This document shows, one piece after another, positions 17,157 through 24,989 of a DNA stretch of 64,000 nt. The notes under the pieces were generated by a model. That model saw only the letters and a list, made by a program, of their open reading frames with translations. It searched no databases and was not told the DNA's origin. Position 1 is the stretch's first letter. Each line of letters starts with the position of its first letter. Position numbers and translations under genes: made by a program. The stretch is from Chitinophaga pinensis (GTDB lineage Bacteria > Bacteroidota > Bacteroidia > Chitinophagales > Chitinophagaceae). The stretch lies in the NCBI GenBank assembly GCA_902167325.1, contig LR632930.1, positions 4,402,001 through 4,466,000 on the forward strand, given 5' to 3'.

Positions 17157-17177
17157 TATGGCATACATTTTACAGGA

Positions 17178-17206
17178 AAGCCGCCCCAAAAGGGCGGCTT
17201 TTTTTA
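17178..17206 (+). terminator. Terminator of pruA
   Basis: Stem AAGCCGCCC / GGGCGGCTT, 5-nt loop, then a run of T. Confidence 0.92.
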
Positions 17207-17318
17207 TGCCAATAGCTTTAATTATACACCAATATTGCACAAACGCCCTTTTAGCCCCCATCTGGAAGCCCCTCTGGCATGGGATATGTGCATTTATATG
17301 CAACAAAAAAGTCCTTCT

Positions 17319-18083
17319 ATGGCTATTTTAAATTCAGTTATCACTTTCTCCGGAAAGGTAGGTAACCTAATCGCTTACAAGCGGAACGGGAAGCACTGTT
17401 TGCGCTCGATGCCGGAAACGGTACGGCAAACTGCCAACACCCGCAAGGCTGCTAAATGGTTTGGTGCTGCCAGCCGTAAAGGCGCCTTTATCCGCCATGC
17501 GGTGGCTCCTGACATAGACATCCTCTGTGATGGTGATGTTGTGAACCGGATGAACAGCACCATTGTAGCAGCGGGCCGTAATAACCACGCCGGGCTAAAA
17601 GGCTTCCGCTTCAATGTGCACGCCGGTATTGAAAAGTTCTTCGGGCAGCAGCCTGTTCTCACTTCAGATGGGAAGTTGCATATTGCGGCGCAGGAGCTGC
17701 TAAACTATGGCGATGCCGTACGGATGGAGATAAAACTCATCGCCACCCGGATAAACTTCGCCACCCGCACCGTTACGGGCATGGATGCTGACGTGGTGCA
17801 CATCGACCTGGAGCAACCATTTGACGGGGCGGATTTGAACGTAAACGTACCGGGTAATGGCACATTGCTGATAACCCTGCAGGTAAGAACCTTCCTGAAA
17901 GACGGTATCTCTTACGACCGGAAGTACAATGCTGCCGATATCATTGCAGTGACAGGGGAGCAGCCACAGGATGCGATCCTTCCCAAATCACATCCCCGTA
18001 AGAAGCTGATGATATTACCGCCGGAGCCTCCTTACTACAATGCCCCCGCTAAGAAGACTAAAGATCACATCCCAAGGGAGTAA
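17319..18083 (+). CDS. DUF6266-like protein of unknown function
   Basis: 254 aa from the ATG at 17319. The N-terminus, MAILNSVITFSGKVGNLIAY followed by KRNGKHCLRSMP, is the pattern (GKVG, then a basic stretch and RS.P) I associate with DUF6266, a Bacteroidota family of unknown function. The rest looks like beta-rich globular sequence with no membrane segment or signal peptide, and a basic C-terminal tail. An in-frame start 84 bp upstream would add an unlikely leader. The gene stands alone between the pruA terminator and a long 11-bp periodic array. Confidence 0.55.
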   Translation: MAILNSVITFSGKVGNLIAYKRNGKHCLRSMPETVRQTANTRKAAKWFGAASRKGAFIRHAVAPDIDILCDGDVVNRMNSTIVAAGRNNHAGLKGFRFNVHAGIEKFFGQQPVLTSDGKLHIAAQELLNYGDAVRMEIKLIATRINFATRTVTGMDADVVHIDLEQPFDGADLNVNVPGNGTLLITLQVRTFLKDGISYDRKYNAADIIAVTGEQPQDAILPKSHPRKKLMILPPEPPYYNAPAKKTKDHIPRE

Positions 18084-18250
18084 TACAAAGCCATACAAGG
18101 ATATTTTGTTATAAATAATTCATTTTCAATACATACGGAACTCCAATTTACCCGGCAGGCCATTCCTCCGCCAGCCATTTCCATGGGCCAAAGGCACCCT
18201 TTCTTCTTCCCACAGGCCTGTTACATGTAATCAATCAGCAGCACATCAGA

Positions 18251-18415
18251 TCCGCATCATGTCCGCATCAAGTCCACCTCATGTCCACCTTTGGTACGGA
18301 GTTAGTGGCTGGTTGTCCCATAGTTCACCCGTAGTTGACCCGTAGATAACTGCCTCTAACTAACTAGTAATTAACTTGTAACCAGCTTGTAACTGCTCTC
18401 TGACTGCTCTCATTA
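18251..18415. repeat. 11-bp periodic array, 15 units
   Basis: Fifteen consecutive 11-bp units without any phase break. The sequence drifts along the array in blocks: units 1-4 are TCC-rich, 7-9 are variants of CCCGTAGTTGA, 11-13 of TAACTTGTAAC, and 14-15 share TGCTCTC. Adjacent units within blocks match at 7-10 of 11 positions. One further upstream 11-mer (18240-18250) is plausible. No long reading frame or hairpin is formed. Confidence 0.8.
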
Positions 18416-18456
18416 ATACCTTATAACCCTCCAATCCCTGCATTAAATACCGGGCA

Positions 18457-18484
18457 TAAAAAAAGCGCCCCTAACGGAGCGCTT
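18457..18484 (-). terminator. Terminator of the peroxiredoxin gene (minus strand)
   Basis: Stem AAGCGCCCC / GGAGCGCTT with one mismatch. The A-run at 18457-18464 becomes a T-run on the minus strand. Confidence 0.8.
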
Positions 18485-18508
18485 CTTCCAAATGTCGTAC
18501 TGTAAGAT

Positions 18509-19021
18509 CTACAGTTTCTTAATCGCTGCCAGCGATTCCTCCACATGCTGCGTTGCCTGGCTCATGGAATTGAACTGGTGAACTACGGTGCCTTTACGGT
18601 CCAGCACATAAGTGACGCGGCCGGGGAGCATCATGGTTTTAGGAACTCCGAAGAGCTTGCGCACTTCGTTTTTCTCATCTGCCAGCAGGGTGAAGGGGAG
18701 GTTATGCTTCAGGGCGAATTTCTTGTGCGATTTTACATCGTCGGAACTGATGCCTACCACGGTAGCACCCGCTTCAGTGAATGCGGAGAAGCTGTCGCGG
18801 AAAGTACAGGCTTCCTTGGTACAGCCCGGTGTATCATCTTTCGGATAGAAATACACCACCACAGGCCCTTTGGCCAGGGCGTCCGCCAGGCGGAATGTAT
18901 GGTTGTCCTGATCCTGGAGGGAGAAGTCGGGTACGGTTTCACCATTCTTGATCTGGCCCTGGGAATCGGAAAAAAGGCCGAACAGCGCGAAAGTAAGGAG
19001 CATGGTTTTTATGATTTTCAT
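18509..19021 (-). CDS. Periplasmic peroxiredoxin, BCP/PrxQ type
   Basis: 170 aa thiol peroxidase reducing hydroperoxides with thioredoxin-like donors. A signal peptide (residues 1-22: two lysines, then a hydrophobic stretch, ending SQG) indicates export, unlike cytoplasmic E. coli BCP. The active site is YPKDDTPGCTKEACTFRD, with peroxidatic Cys67 and resolving Cys72 at the BCP spacing. It is divergent from pyrR with its own promoter box on the minus strand and its own terminator. Confidence 0.9.
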   Translation of the reverse strand: MKIIKTMLLTFALFGLFSDSQGQIKNGETVPDFSLQDQDNHTFRLADALAKGPVVVYFYPKDDTPGCTKEACTFRDSFSAFTEAGATVVGISSDDVKSHKKFALKHNLPFTLLADEKNEVRKLFGVPKTMMLPGRVTYVLDRKGTVVHQFNSMSQATQHVEESLAAIKKL

Positions 19022-19041
19022 GGCCGAAAAGATTTACCTTC

Positions 19042-19049
19042 CAAATGTA
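19042..19049 (-). promoter_or_regulatory. -7 promoter box TACATTTG of the peroxiredoxin gene
   Basis: TAnnTTTG on the minus strand, 20 bp before the ATG at 19021. Confidence 0.5.
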
Positions 19050-19098
19050 CGTTAACCACCCGCTTCGGCAATCATTTTTTATTCCGGTCCTTCATCCT

Positions 19099-19106
19099 TA
19101 CTTTTG
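19099..19106 (+). promoter_or_regulatory. -7 promoter box TACTTTTG of pyrR
   Basis: TAnnTTTG, 20 bp before the TTG start of pyrR; back to back with the peroxiredoxin promoter. Confidence 0.5.
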
Positions 19107-19126
19107 ACTTTTAAATTTCATCTCAT

Positions 19127-19657
19127 TTGAAATCAATACTGACAGACCGGCAACTGGCGATTACGATCGAAAGGCTGAGCCACCAGCTGGTGGAGAACCA
19201 CCTCGACTTCCGGGACACGGTGGTGATCGGGCTTCAGCCGCGGGGTATCTTTTTGTCGGACCGCATCTACCGCCATCTGCAGGCGCTGGTGCCCTCCGCC
19301 AATATTCCCTATGGCAAACTGGACATCACTTTTTACCGCGATGATTATAACAGCGGTAAAACGCTCCATCTCCCCAACGAAACCGACATGGATTTTTCCA
19401 TCGACAATAAACGGGTCATCCTCATCGACGACGTGCTGTACACCGGCCGTACCATCCGTTCCGCCATGGATGCCATGCTGGACTTCGGAAGGCCTGCCAA
19501 AGTGGAGCTGTGCGTGCTGATCGACCGTCGTTTCAGCCGCGAGCTGCCCATTCAGCCCGATTATACGGGCCGCACGATCGACGCGATTATTACCGAGCGT
19601 GTAAAAGTGCTCTGGAATGAACGCGATGGTAAAGACGAAGTTGTGCTGATAGCATAA
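19127..19657 (+). CDS. pyrR: PyrR bifunctional regulator / uracil phosphoribosyltransferase
   Basis: 176 aa. It has the PRPP-binding signature VILIDDVLYTGRTIRSA and the PyrR-type N-terminus ILTDRQLAITIERLSHQLVE; the family has UPRTase activity and, in Firmicutes, binds pyr leader RNA. The start is TTG (19127-19129), as no ATG or GTG is in frame nearby and the promoter box is close upstream. pyrB starts 23 bp after its stop, so the pair is probably an operon. I find no Firmicutes-style PyrR attenuator in the very short leader or in the gap before pyrB. Confidence 0.9.
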   Translation: MKSILTDRQLAITIERLSHQLVENHLDFRDTVVIGLQPRGIFLSDRIYRHLQALVPSANIPYGKLDITFYRDDYNSGKTLHLPNETDMDFSIDNKRVILIDDVLYTGRTIRSAMDAMLDFGRPAKVELCVLIDRRFSRELPIQPDYTGRTIDAIITERVKVLWNERDGKDEVVLIA

Positions 19658-19663
19658 AACCCA

Positions 19664-19671
19664 TATATTTG
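19664..19671 (+). promoter_or_regulatory. Possible internal promoter box TATATTTG before pyrB
   Basis: Matches TAnnTTTG and ends 9 bp before the pyrB ATG, just after pyrR. Could give pyrB its own short-leader transcript. Confidence 0.35.
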
Positions 19672-19680
19672 CACCTTAGA

Positions 19681-20607
19681 ATGTCACTGTCTGTTAAACA
19701 TCTGCTGGGTATACGTGAACTGACACGTCAGGATATAGAGCTCGTATTTCAAACTGCTGATCAATTCAAGGAAGTATTGCAGCGCCCGATCAAGAAAGTA
19801 CCTACCTTGCGGGATACCACCATCGTTAATGTATTTTTCGAAAACTCAACGCGAACGCGGCTCTCTTTTGAGCTGGCGGAAAAGCGCCTGGGTGCCGATG
19901 TCATGAACTTCTCCGCTTCGGGATCTTCCGTTTCGAAAGGTGAAACCCTCATCGATACCGTCAACAACATCCTCTCCATGAAAGTGGATATGGTGGTGAT
20001 GCGGCACTCGGCCACCGGAGCGCCTCACTTCCTCGCCAAACACATTAACGTACCCATCGTAAACGCCGGAGACGGTATCAATGAGCATCCCACACAGGCC
20101 CTGCTCGATGCCTTTTCCATCCGCGAAAGGCTGGGTAGCGTGGAAGGCAAAAAGATCGCTATCTGTGGCGATATCATGCACTCCCGCGTAGCTCTCTCCA
20201 ACATCTACTGCCTGAAAAAACTGGGCGCTGAGGTAACCGTGGTTGGTCCGCCGACGCTGATCCCCAAACACATCGGCAACGCCCTCGGCGTAAACGTTTC
20301 TTACGACATCAAAGAAACCCTGAAATGGGCAGATGTGGCCAACGTACTCCGCATCCAGCTGGAAAGGCAGAACATGCCGCTCTTCTCCACACTGCGCGAA
20401 TACTCCTTAGCTTATGGTGTGAACCGCAAGCTGCTGGACAGTCTCGGTAAAGACATCGTAATCATGCACCCCGGACCCATCAACCGCGGCGTGGAGCTTA
20501 GTTCCGACGTGGCAGATTCCGGCCAGAGCATTATCCTCGACCAGGTAGAAAACGGGGTGGCCACCCGCATGGCCGTCCTCTACTTACTGGCTAAAAAAGA
20601 GAATTAA
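19681..20607 (+). CDS. pyrB: Aspartate carbamoyltransferase, catalytic subunit
   Basis: 308 aa enzyme making N-carbamoyl-aspartate, the committed pyrimidine step. It has the carbamoyl-phosphate site FFENSTRTRLSFELAEKRLG, the signature GDGINEHPTQALLDAF, and GDIMHSRVALSN. The ATG at 19681 gives the normal N-terminus MSLSVKHLLGI; a TTG 12 bp upstream overlaps the promoter box and is unlikely. No pyrI regulatory subunit gene follows, consistent with the unregulated catalytic-only form. Ends at a strong terminator. Confidence 0.95.
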   Translation: MSLSVKHLLGIRELTRQDIELVFQTADQFKEVLQRPIKKVPTLRDTTIVNVFFENSTRTRLSFELAEKRLGADVMNFSASGSSVSKGETLIDTVNNILSMKVDMVVMRHSATGAPHFLAKHINVPIVNAGDGINEHPTQALLDAFSIRERLGSVEGKKIAICGDIMHSRVALSNIYCLKKLGAEVTVVGPPTLIPKHIGNALGVNVSYDIKETLKWADVANVLRIQLERQNMPLFSTLREYSLAYGVNRKLLDSLGKDIVIMHPGPINRGVELSSDVADSGQSIILDQVENGVATRMAVLYLLAKKEN

Positions 20608-20631
20608 TACCGTTCAAAATATTCTTACACG

Positions 20632-20657
20632 CTCCCGGCTATGCCGGGAGTTTTTTT
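20632..20657 (+). terminator. Terminator of pyrB
   Basis: Perfect stem CTCCCGGC / GCCGGGAG with a TAT loop, then seven T. Confidence 0.92.
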
Positions 20658-20681
20658 ATTCCTAAAACTGTAAATTAGGGC

Positions 20682-21011
20682 ATGCGTACCATTTTACTCC
20701 TGCTTGTTTCCAACGTATTCATGACGTTTGCCTGGTATGGCCACCTGAAAGACACGAGTGTACCACTCTGGAAGGTTATACTGGTGAGCTGGGGCATCGC
20801 TTTTTTCGAATACTGCTTTATGGTGCCCGCCAACCGCATGGGGTACCTGGACGGATTCAATGGTTTTCAGCTCAAAATGGTGCAGGAAGTGATCACCCTC
20901 ACCGTATTCTGCGTATTCGCGGTGATCTGGCTGAAAGAGCCACTCCGCTGGAATTATCTCATCTCTTTTTCACTGCTTCTCGGAGCGGTGTACTTCATGT
21001 TCAAGAAATAA
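20682..21011 (+). CDS. DUF486 (DMT-superfamily) small membrane protein
   Basis: 109 aa, four hydrophobic segments. It contains FAWYGHLK, FFEYCFMVPANRMGY and VQEVITLTVFCVFAV, which together mark DUF486, a short half-size relative of drug/metabolite transporters. It would need to dimerise to make a transporter. Substrate unknown. The serine hydrolase gene starts 13 bp downstream on the same strand, so they may be cotranscribed. Confidence 0.8.
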   Translation: MRTILLLLVSNVFMTFAWYGHLKDTSVPLWKVILVSWGIAFFEYCFMVPANRMGYLDGFNGFQLKMVQEVITLTVFCVFAVIWLKEPLRWNYLISFSLLLGAVYFMFKK

Positions 21012-21024
21012 TAAATCCCATCCC

Positions 21025-22125
21025 ATGCTTCGCGCGTTATTAACCGCTTTTCTCGTGCTGCCCGCACTGGTCACCTTTTGCCAGCAATCCAATAACCCTA
21101 TGAAAACCCCGCTCGACCGGAAGGTGGATTCGCTCGTGCGTGCCGCTTTTGCCCAGAACAAGTGCGTGGGGCTGATGATAGGGGTGATCGATGGTAAGAA
21201 CACTTACACCTACGCCTATGGCGAAACCGCTATCGGCAACGGTAAACTGCCGGATAACAATACTTACTTCCAGATAGGCTCCCTCACCAAAACATTCACC
21301 GGCATCCTGCTGGCCGACCAGATCGTGCGCGGTAAAGTGAAAGGAGAGGATCTTATTTCGAAATATGTGCCTGACACGGTTAAACTCAACTGGTTCGAAG
21401 GCAAGCCCGTTACCCTGCTCATGCTCACTAACCACACCTCCGCCATTCCGCGCTGGGAGCCGGTAATGAAATATCCCGGCTTTACAGTACAGCAGCCTTA
21501 CGGGCACTTCAAGCAACCGCAGCTCTACGATTTCCTGAACCATTACAAGCCCACCGAGGCACCCGGCGTGAAATATGCTTATTCCAATATCGCCGCGGGA
21601 CTGTTAGGACAGCTGCTGGCACGCAATGAAAGTGTTTCATATTGGGAGCTGCTCAACAAAACCATCCTCCGGCCGCTTAAAATGAAACATACTGCAATTA
21701 CACTGGACGGAAATCAGCAAAACGGTATGGCGCAGGGCTATAACATGGGCCGGAAAACGGAACAACCCTGGGTACTGAGCGCACTAACGCCGGCAGGAGG
21801 GATCAGCTCCAACCTTACAGACATGCTGCGCTATGCCAGTGCCAATATCAACCCCGGCAAAGGCACCCTGGGCAATGCCATCCGCCTCAGCCATGCAGAA
21901 ACCTTTAAAGACAAATCTGCCAGGATGGGCATGGGCTGGCATATCATGATCGGGAAAGGGCATACCGTACTGAACCATGGCGGCCAAACCGGCGGTTTCA
22001 ATTCCCATATCAGTATTGAAAGTGCCGGGCAGAAAGCGGTGGTGATACTATCCAATCTGGCGGCAGATAACGGGGTAGGCTGGCCACTGCAGGCATACCT
22101 TATGCAGCAAAAGGCTGATAAATAG
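21025..22125 (+). CDS. Exported serine hydrolase, class C beta-lactamase/esterase family
   Basis: 366 aa. A signal peptide of about 20 residues (hydrophobic core ending TFCQQ) is followed by the beta-lactamase-like fold: the S-x-x-K motif is SLTK within QIGSLTKTF, the Y-x-N motif is YSN in KYAYSNIAAG, and the third motif is HGG in LNHGGQTGGF. Such proteins act as D-alanyl-D-alanine peptidases, esterases or beta-lactamases; specificity cannot be read here. No membrane tail. Probably cotranscribed with the DUF486 gene. Confidence 0.85.
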   Translation: MLRALLTAFLVLPALVTFCQQSNNPMKTPLDRKVDSLVRAAFAQNKCVGLMIGVIDGKNTYTYAYGETAIGNGKLPDNNTYFQIGSLTKTFTGILLADQIVRGKVKGEDLISKYVPDTVKLNWFEGKPVTLLMLTNHTSAIPRWEPVMKYPGFTVQQPYGHFKQPQLYDFLNHYKPTEAPGVKYAYSNIAAGLLGQLLARNESVSYWELLNKTILRPLKMKHTAITLDGNQQNGMAQGYNMGRKTEQPWVLSALTPAGGISSNLTDMLRYASANINPGKGTLGNAIRLSHAETFKDKSARMGMGWHIMIGKGHTVLNHGGQTGGFNSHISIESAGQKAVVILSNLAADNGVGWPLQAYLMQQKADK

Positions 22126-22184
22126 TCCATTACGGGAAGCAGGATTTAATCCACCAGCGGCAACCCAAATGCTTATATAATCCC

Positions 22185-22192
22185 TATTTTTG
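22185..22192 (+). promoter_or_regulatory. -7 promoter box TATTTTTG of the PIG-L operon
   Basis: TAnnTTTG, 28 bp before the ATG at 22221. Confidence 0.5.
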
Positions 22193-22220
22193 ACGACTGA
22201 CAAAACCCGGTAACTACTTC

Positions 22221-24704
22221 ATGTTGAACTTCAGAACCCTCGCAGGGTTGGCTACCGCCTTACTGCTGGCTGTTTCCGGCGCTAAAGCGCAAACTGCCCC
22301 GGTGATGCATGCAGCCGATATCCAGCTGCAGCTCCAGAAACTAAATACACTCGGCAGCGTACTGTACGTAGCAGCCCATCCCGATGATGAGAATACCCGC
22401 CTGCTGGGCTTCCTGGCACGCGAAGGGAAATACCGCACCGGATACCTCTCCCTGACCCGTGGCGATGGAGGACAGAACCTCATCGGCAACGAGCAGGCAG
22501 AGCTGCTGGGCCTCATCCGCACACAGGAACTGCTGGCCGCCCGCCGTATCGACGGGGCCGAACAGTTCTTTACCCGCGCCAACGATTTCGGCTTCTCCAA
22601 GAACCCGGAAGAAACCTTCACCATCTGGGACCGTAAAAAGGTGCTGGGAGACGTGGTGTGGGTGATCCGCAAGTTCCGTCCGGATGTGATCATCTGCCGC
22701 TTCCCGGCCGATAGCCGCGCCGGCCACGGCCACCACACTGCATCGGCCATGCTGGCTGCAGAAGCCTTCAAAGCCGCGGCAGATCCCGGTCAATACCCCG
22801 AACAGCTGAAAACCGTAGAAGTATGGCAGGCCAAACGCCTGCTGTGGAACACCTTCAACTTCGGCAGCAACAATACCATCTCGGAAGACCAGTTCAAAAT
22901 GCAGGTTGGCGCTTACAACGCGCTCCTCGGCAAGGGATATGGCGAAATTGCCGCCGAAAGCCGCAGCCAGCACAAGAGCCAGGGCTTCGGCGTGCCTTCA
23001 GGCCGTGGTAATGCCACCGAGTATTTCATGACTATTCAGGGCGATGCTCCGAAGAAAGACCTCATGGACGGTATCAATACCACCTGGGCACGCGTACCCG
23101 GCAGCGATGCCATTGCGCAGCAGATGCAATCCATCATCAAAGACTACCGCGCAGAAGCACCCTCCGCCAGCGTACCTGCCTTGTTAGCCATGCGCAAAAG
23201 CCTGCTGGCACTGCCCGGCAGCTACTGGAAAACACAGAAGCTGAAGGAGCTGGAGCAGCTCATCATCGGCTGCTCAGGCATCTGGGCCGAAGCTTTCTCA
23301 TCTACCGGCGAAGTAATTCCCGGCGGACCCATGAAAAGCCAGCTCCAGATCATCAACCGCAGTACTGTACCCGTACACCTCGAAAAAGTGACGTACAACG
23401 GTACCGAGAATACCGCACTGGCAAGGGATCTCGCCTTCAATGAGTTCAATACCATCCCGGCCGATTTTCCTATCCCTGCGGAAACACCCGTTTCGCAACC
23501 CTACTGGCTGCAGGACGCGCACCCGCTGGGCACCTACATCATCCGCGACAATGGCATGGTAGGCTTCCCCGAAAACAAACCTTCGCTCACCGCCACCTTC
23601 TACCTCCGCTTCGGAGATCAGACCATTACGGTACAAAGGCCCTTCATCTACAAATTCACCGATCCTGTGAAAGGGGAGGTGTACAGTCCGCTGGTGATGG
23701 CGCCCCCTGTGGTGGCGTACCTTCAGAACCAGGTATACATTTACACACAGGCTACGGCGCAGGCAGTTCCCGTGAAGATCCGTGCCATACAGCCCGGTGT
23801 TAGCGGTAAAGTAAAGCTCCGCCTCCCGCAGGGCTTCACAGCCGATCAGCCTTCCATTCCTTTCACCCTGAAAGAGAAAGGGGATGAGATGGAAGTGGTG
23901 TTCATGGTGAAACCGCTGAAAGTGAACGGGCAGCAACTGACCGACACCATGAGCGTAGCCGTGGAGTTTAACGGAAAGGAGTACACGAACAGCATGACGG
24001 TGATCGCTTACGACCATATCCCCGCCATTACATTGTTCCCGCCGGCAGAAGCACGGCTGGTAACATTGAACCTGCAGTACAACGGCCGTAACCTCGGGTA
24101 CATCCCCGGTGCCGGTGATAAAGTAGCGGAAAGCCTCCGCCAGATCGGTTATACCGTTACCCTCCTTGGCGAAAAAGAGATCATGCAGGGCGATCTTTCC
24201 GGATACGATGCCATCATCACCGGCGTGCGTGCCTACAATACGCAGGAGCGCCTCCGTTACTGGCAGCCGCGCTTACTGGAATACGTGAAAAACGGCGGTA
24301 CGCTGCTGATCCAATACAACACCAACGGCGGTCTGGTTTCTAACCAGATGGGACCATTCCCCTTTACATTGTCGCGCGACAGGGTGACCGACGAAGCCGC
24401 TGCCGTAACATTCCTTACGCCGCAGGACCACCTCATGAAACACCCCAACGCCCTCACCACCGCAGATTTCAACGGATGGGTGCAGGAGCGGGGATTGTAT
24501 TTCCCGGCGAATGCCGATGCGCAATATGTACAACCTTTTTCCATGAAAGACCCCGGTGAGAAAGATATGACCGGCTCCACCATCGTGGCCCGTTACGGGA
24601 AAGGGAAATACGTATATACCGGTCTTTCGTTCTTCCGCCAGCTGCCTGCAGGCGTGCCGGGCGCTTACCGATTATTTGTGAACCTGATCGCTAAACAGGA
24701 TTGA
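22221..24704 (+). CDS. Exported PIG-L family deacetylase with large C-terminal extension
   Basis: 827 aa with a signal peptide (cleavage near AKA-Q, residue 23). The N-terminal PIG-L/LmbE domain has the zinc motif AAHPDDE (His53, Asp55, Asp56) and a second zinc motif in RAGHGHHTASA. PIG-L enzymes remove N-acetyl groups from GlcNAc-type sugars. The remaining 500 or so residues include beta-rich domains and, near residue 620-720, a Rossmann/amidotransferase-like segment (YDAIITGVRAYNTQERL). It heads an operon with two tiny membrane proteins and a sodium:solute symporter, suggesting extracellular deacetylation and uptake of a sugar or amine. Confidence 0.85.
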   Translation: MLNFRTLAGLATALLLAVSGAKAQTAPVMHAADIQLQLQKLNTLGSVLYVAAHPDDENTRLLGFLAREGKYRTGYLSLTRGDGGQNLIGNEQAELLGLIRTQELLAARRIDGAEQFFTRANDFGFSKNPEETFTIWDRKKVLGDVVWVIRKFRPDVIICRFPADSRAGHGHHTASAMLAAEAFKAAADPGQYPEQLKTVEVWQAKRLLWNTFNFGSNNTISEDQFKMQVGAYNALLGKGYGEIAAESRSQHKSQGFGVPSGRGNATEYFMTIQGDAPKKDLMDGINTTWARVPGSDAIAQQMQSIIKDYRAEAPSASVPALLAMRKSLLALPGSYWKTQKLKELEQLIIGCSGIWAEAFSSTGEVIPGGPMKSQLQIINRSTVPVHLEKVTYNGTENTALARDLAFNEFNTIPADFPIPAETPVSQPYWLQDAHPLGTYIIRDNGMVGFPENKPSLTATFYLRFGDQTITVQRPFIYKFTDPVKGEVYSPLVMAPPVVAYLQNQVYIYTQATAQAVPVKIRAIQPGVSGKVKLRLPQGFTADQPSIPFTLKEKGDEMEVVFMVKPLKVNGQQLTDTMSVAVEFNGKEYTNSMTVIAYDHIPAITLFPPAEARLVTLNLQYNGRNLGYIPGAGDKVAESLRQIGYTVTLLGEKEIMQGDLSGYDAIITGVRAYNTQERLRYWQPRLLEYVKNGGTLLIQYNTNGGLVSNQMGPFPFTLSRDRVTDEAAAVTFLTPQDHLMKHPNALTTADFNGWVQERGLYFPANADAQYVQPFSMKDPGEKDMTGSTIVARYGKGKYVYTGLSFFRQLPAGVPGAYRLFVNLIAKQD

Positions 24705-24706
24705 TT

Positions 24707-24874
24707 ATGAGCATGAGAAAAGACAGAGTTACGATTTCAGCAGGGCTATGTATCGCCATCGGGCTGGCCATCGGGTTCCTCATCAAGCGGGTCCATATCG
24801 GACTGCTGATAGGCCTCGCATTAGGACTGCTGGGAGGCGGATTATTGTCTAAACGCAATAATGATGGAAGATAA
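24707..24874 (+). CDS. 55-aa two-helix membrane protein
   Basis: Starts 2 bp after the PIG-L stop. The product has a basic N-terminus, then two glycine-rich hydrophobic stretches (about residues 9-26 and 31-48) separated by a basic turn, and a charged tail. The second helix is made of GL and GG repeats. No named family is recognised. Its last 14 bp overlap the start of the next small gene. Tight packing within the operon, in a GC-rich region where spurious small frames are common, is the evidence that it is real. Confidence 0.55.
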   Translation: MSMRKDRVTISAGLCIAIGLAIGFLIKRVHIGLLIGLALGLLGGGLLSKRNNDGR

Positions 24875-24989
24875 AAATATTAATAAACCACCTTTGTTCA
24901 GCCGCTGGCGCTCCTGGTACATCCTTGTATTAGGATGGCTGGTGGCACTGGTTGCGTTCTTTTACTTCTTTACCAAACACTATTCATGA
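24861..24989 (+). CDS. 42-aa single-helix membrane protein
   Basis: A short basic/aromatic N-terminus (PPLFSRWRSWY) precedes one hydrophobic helix (about residues 20-37). Its start lies inside the end of the 55-aa gene and its TGA overlaps the ATG of the symporter (ATGA), an arrangement typical of translational coupling. A small subunit or assembly partner of the symporter is a natural guess, as small partners are known for some SSS-family permeases, but nothing in the sequence proves it. Confidence 0.55.
   Translation: MMEDKNINKPPLFSRWRSWYILVLGWLVALVAFFYFFTKHYS

Larger units (their letters stand above)
18084..18508. other. Gene-free gap between convergent genes
   Basis: 425 bp. The first 155 bp show no gene, hairpin or promoter I can support. 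The rest holds the 11-bp periodic array (18251-18415) and the peroxiredoxin terminator (18457-18484). Confidence 0.7.

Noticed and set aside
15573..17306. 577-codon open frame on the minus strand across pruA
   Set aside because: Antisense to a certain P5C dehydrogenase gene; the sequence has no motifs, and long antisense frames are common in biased coding DNA.
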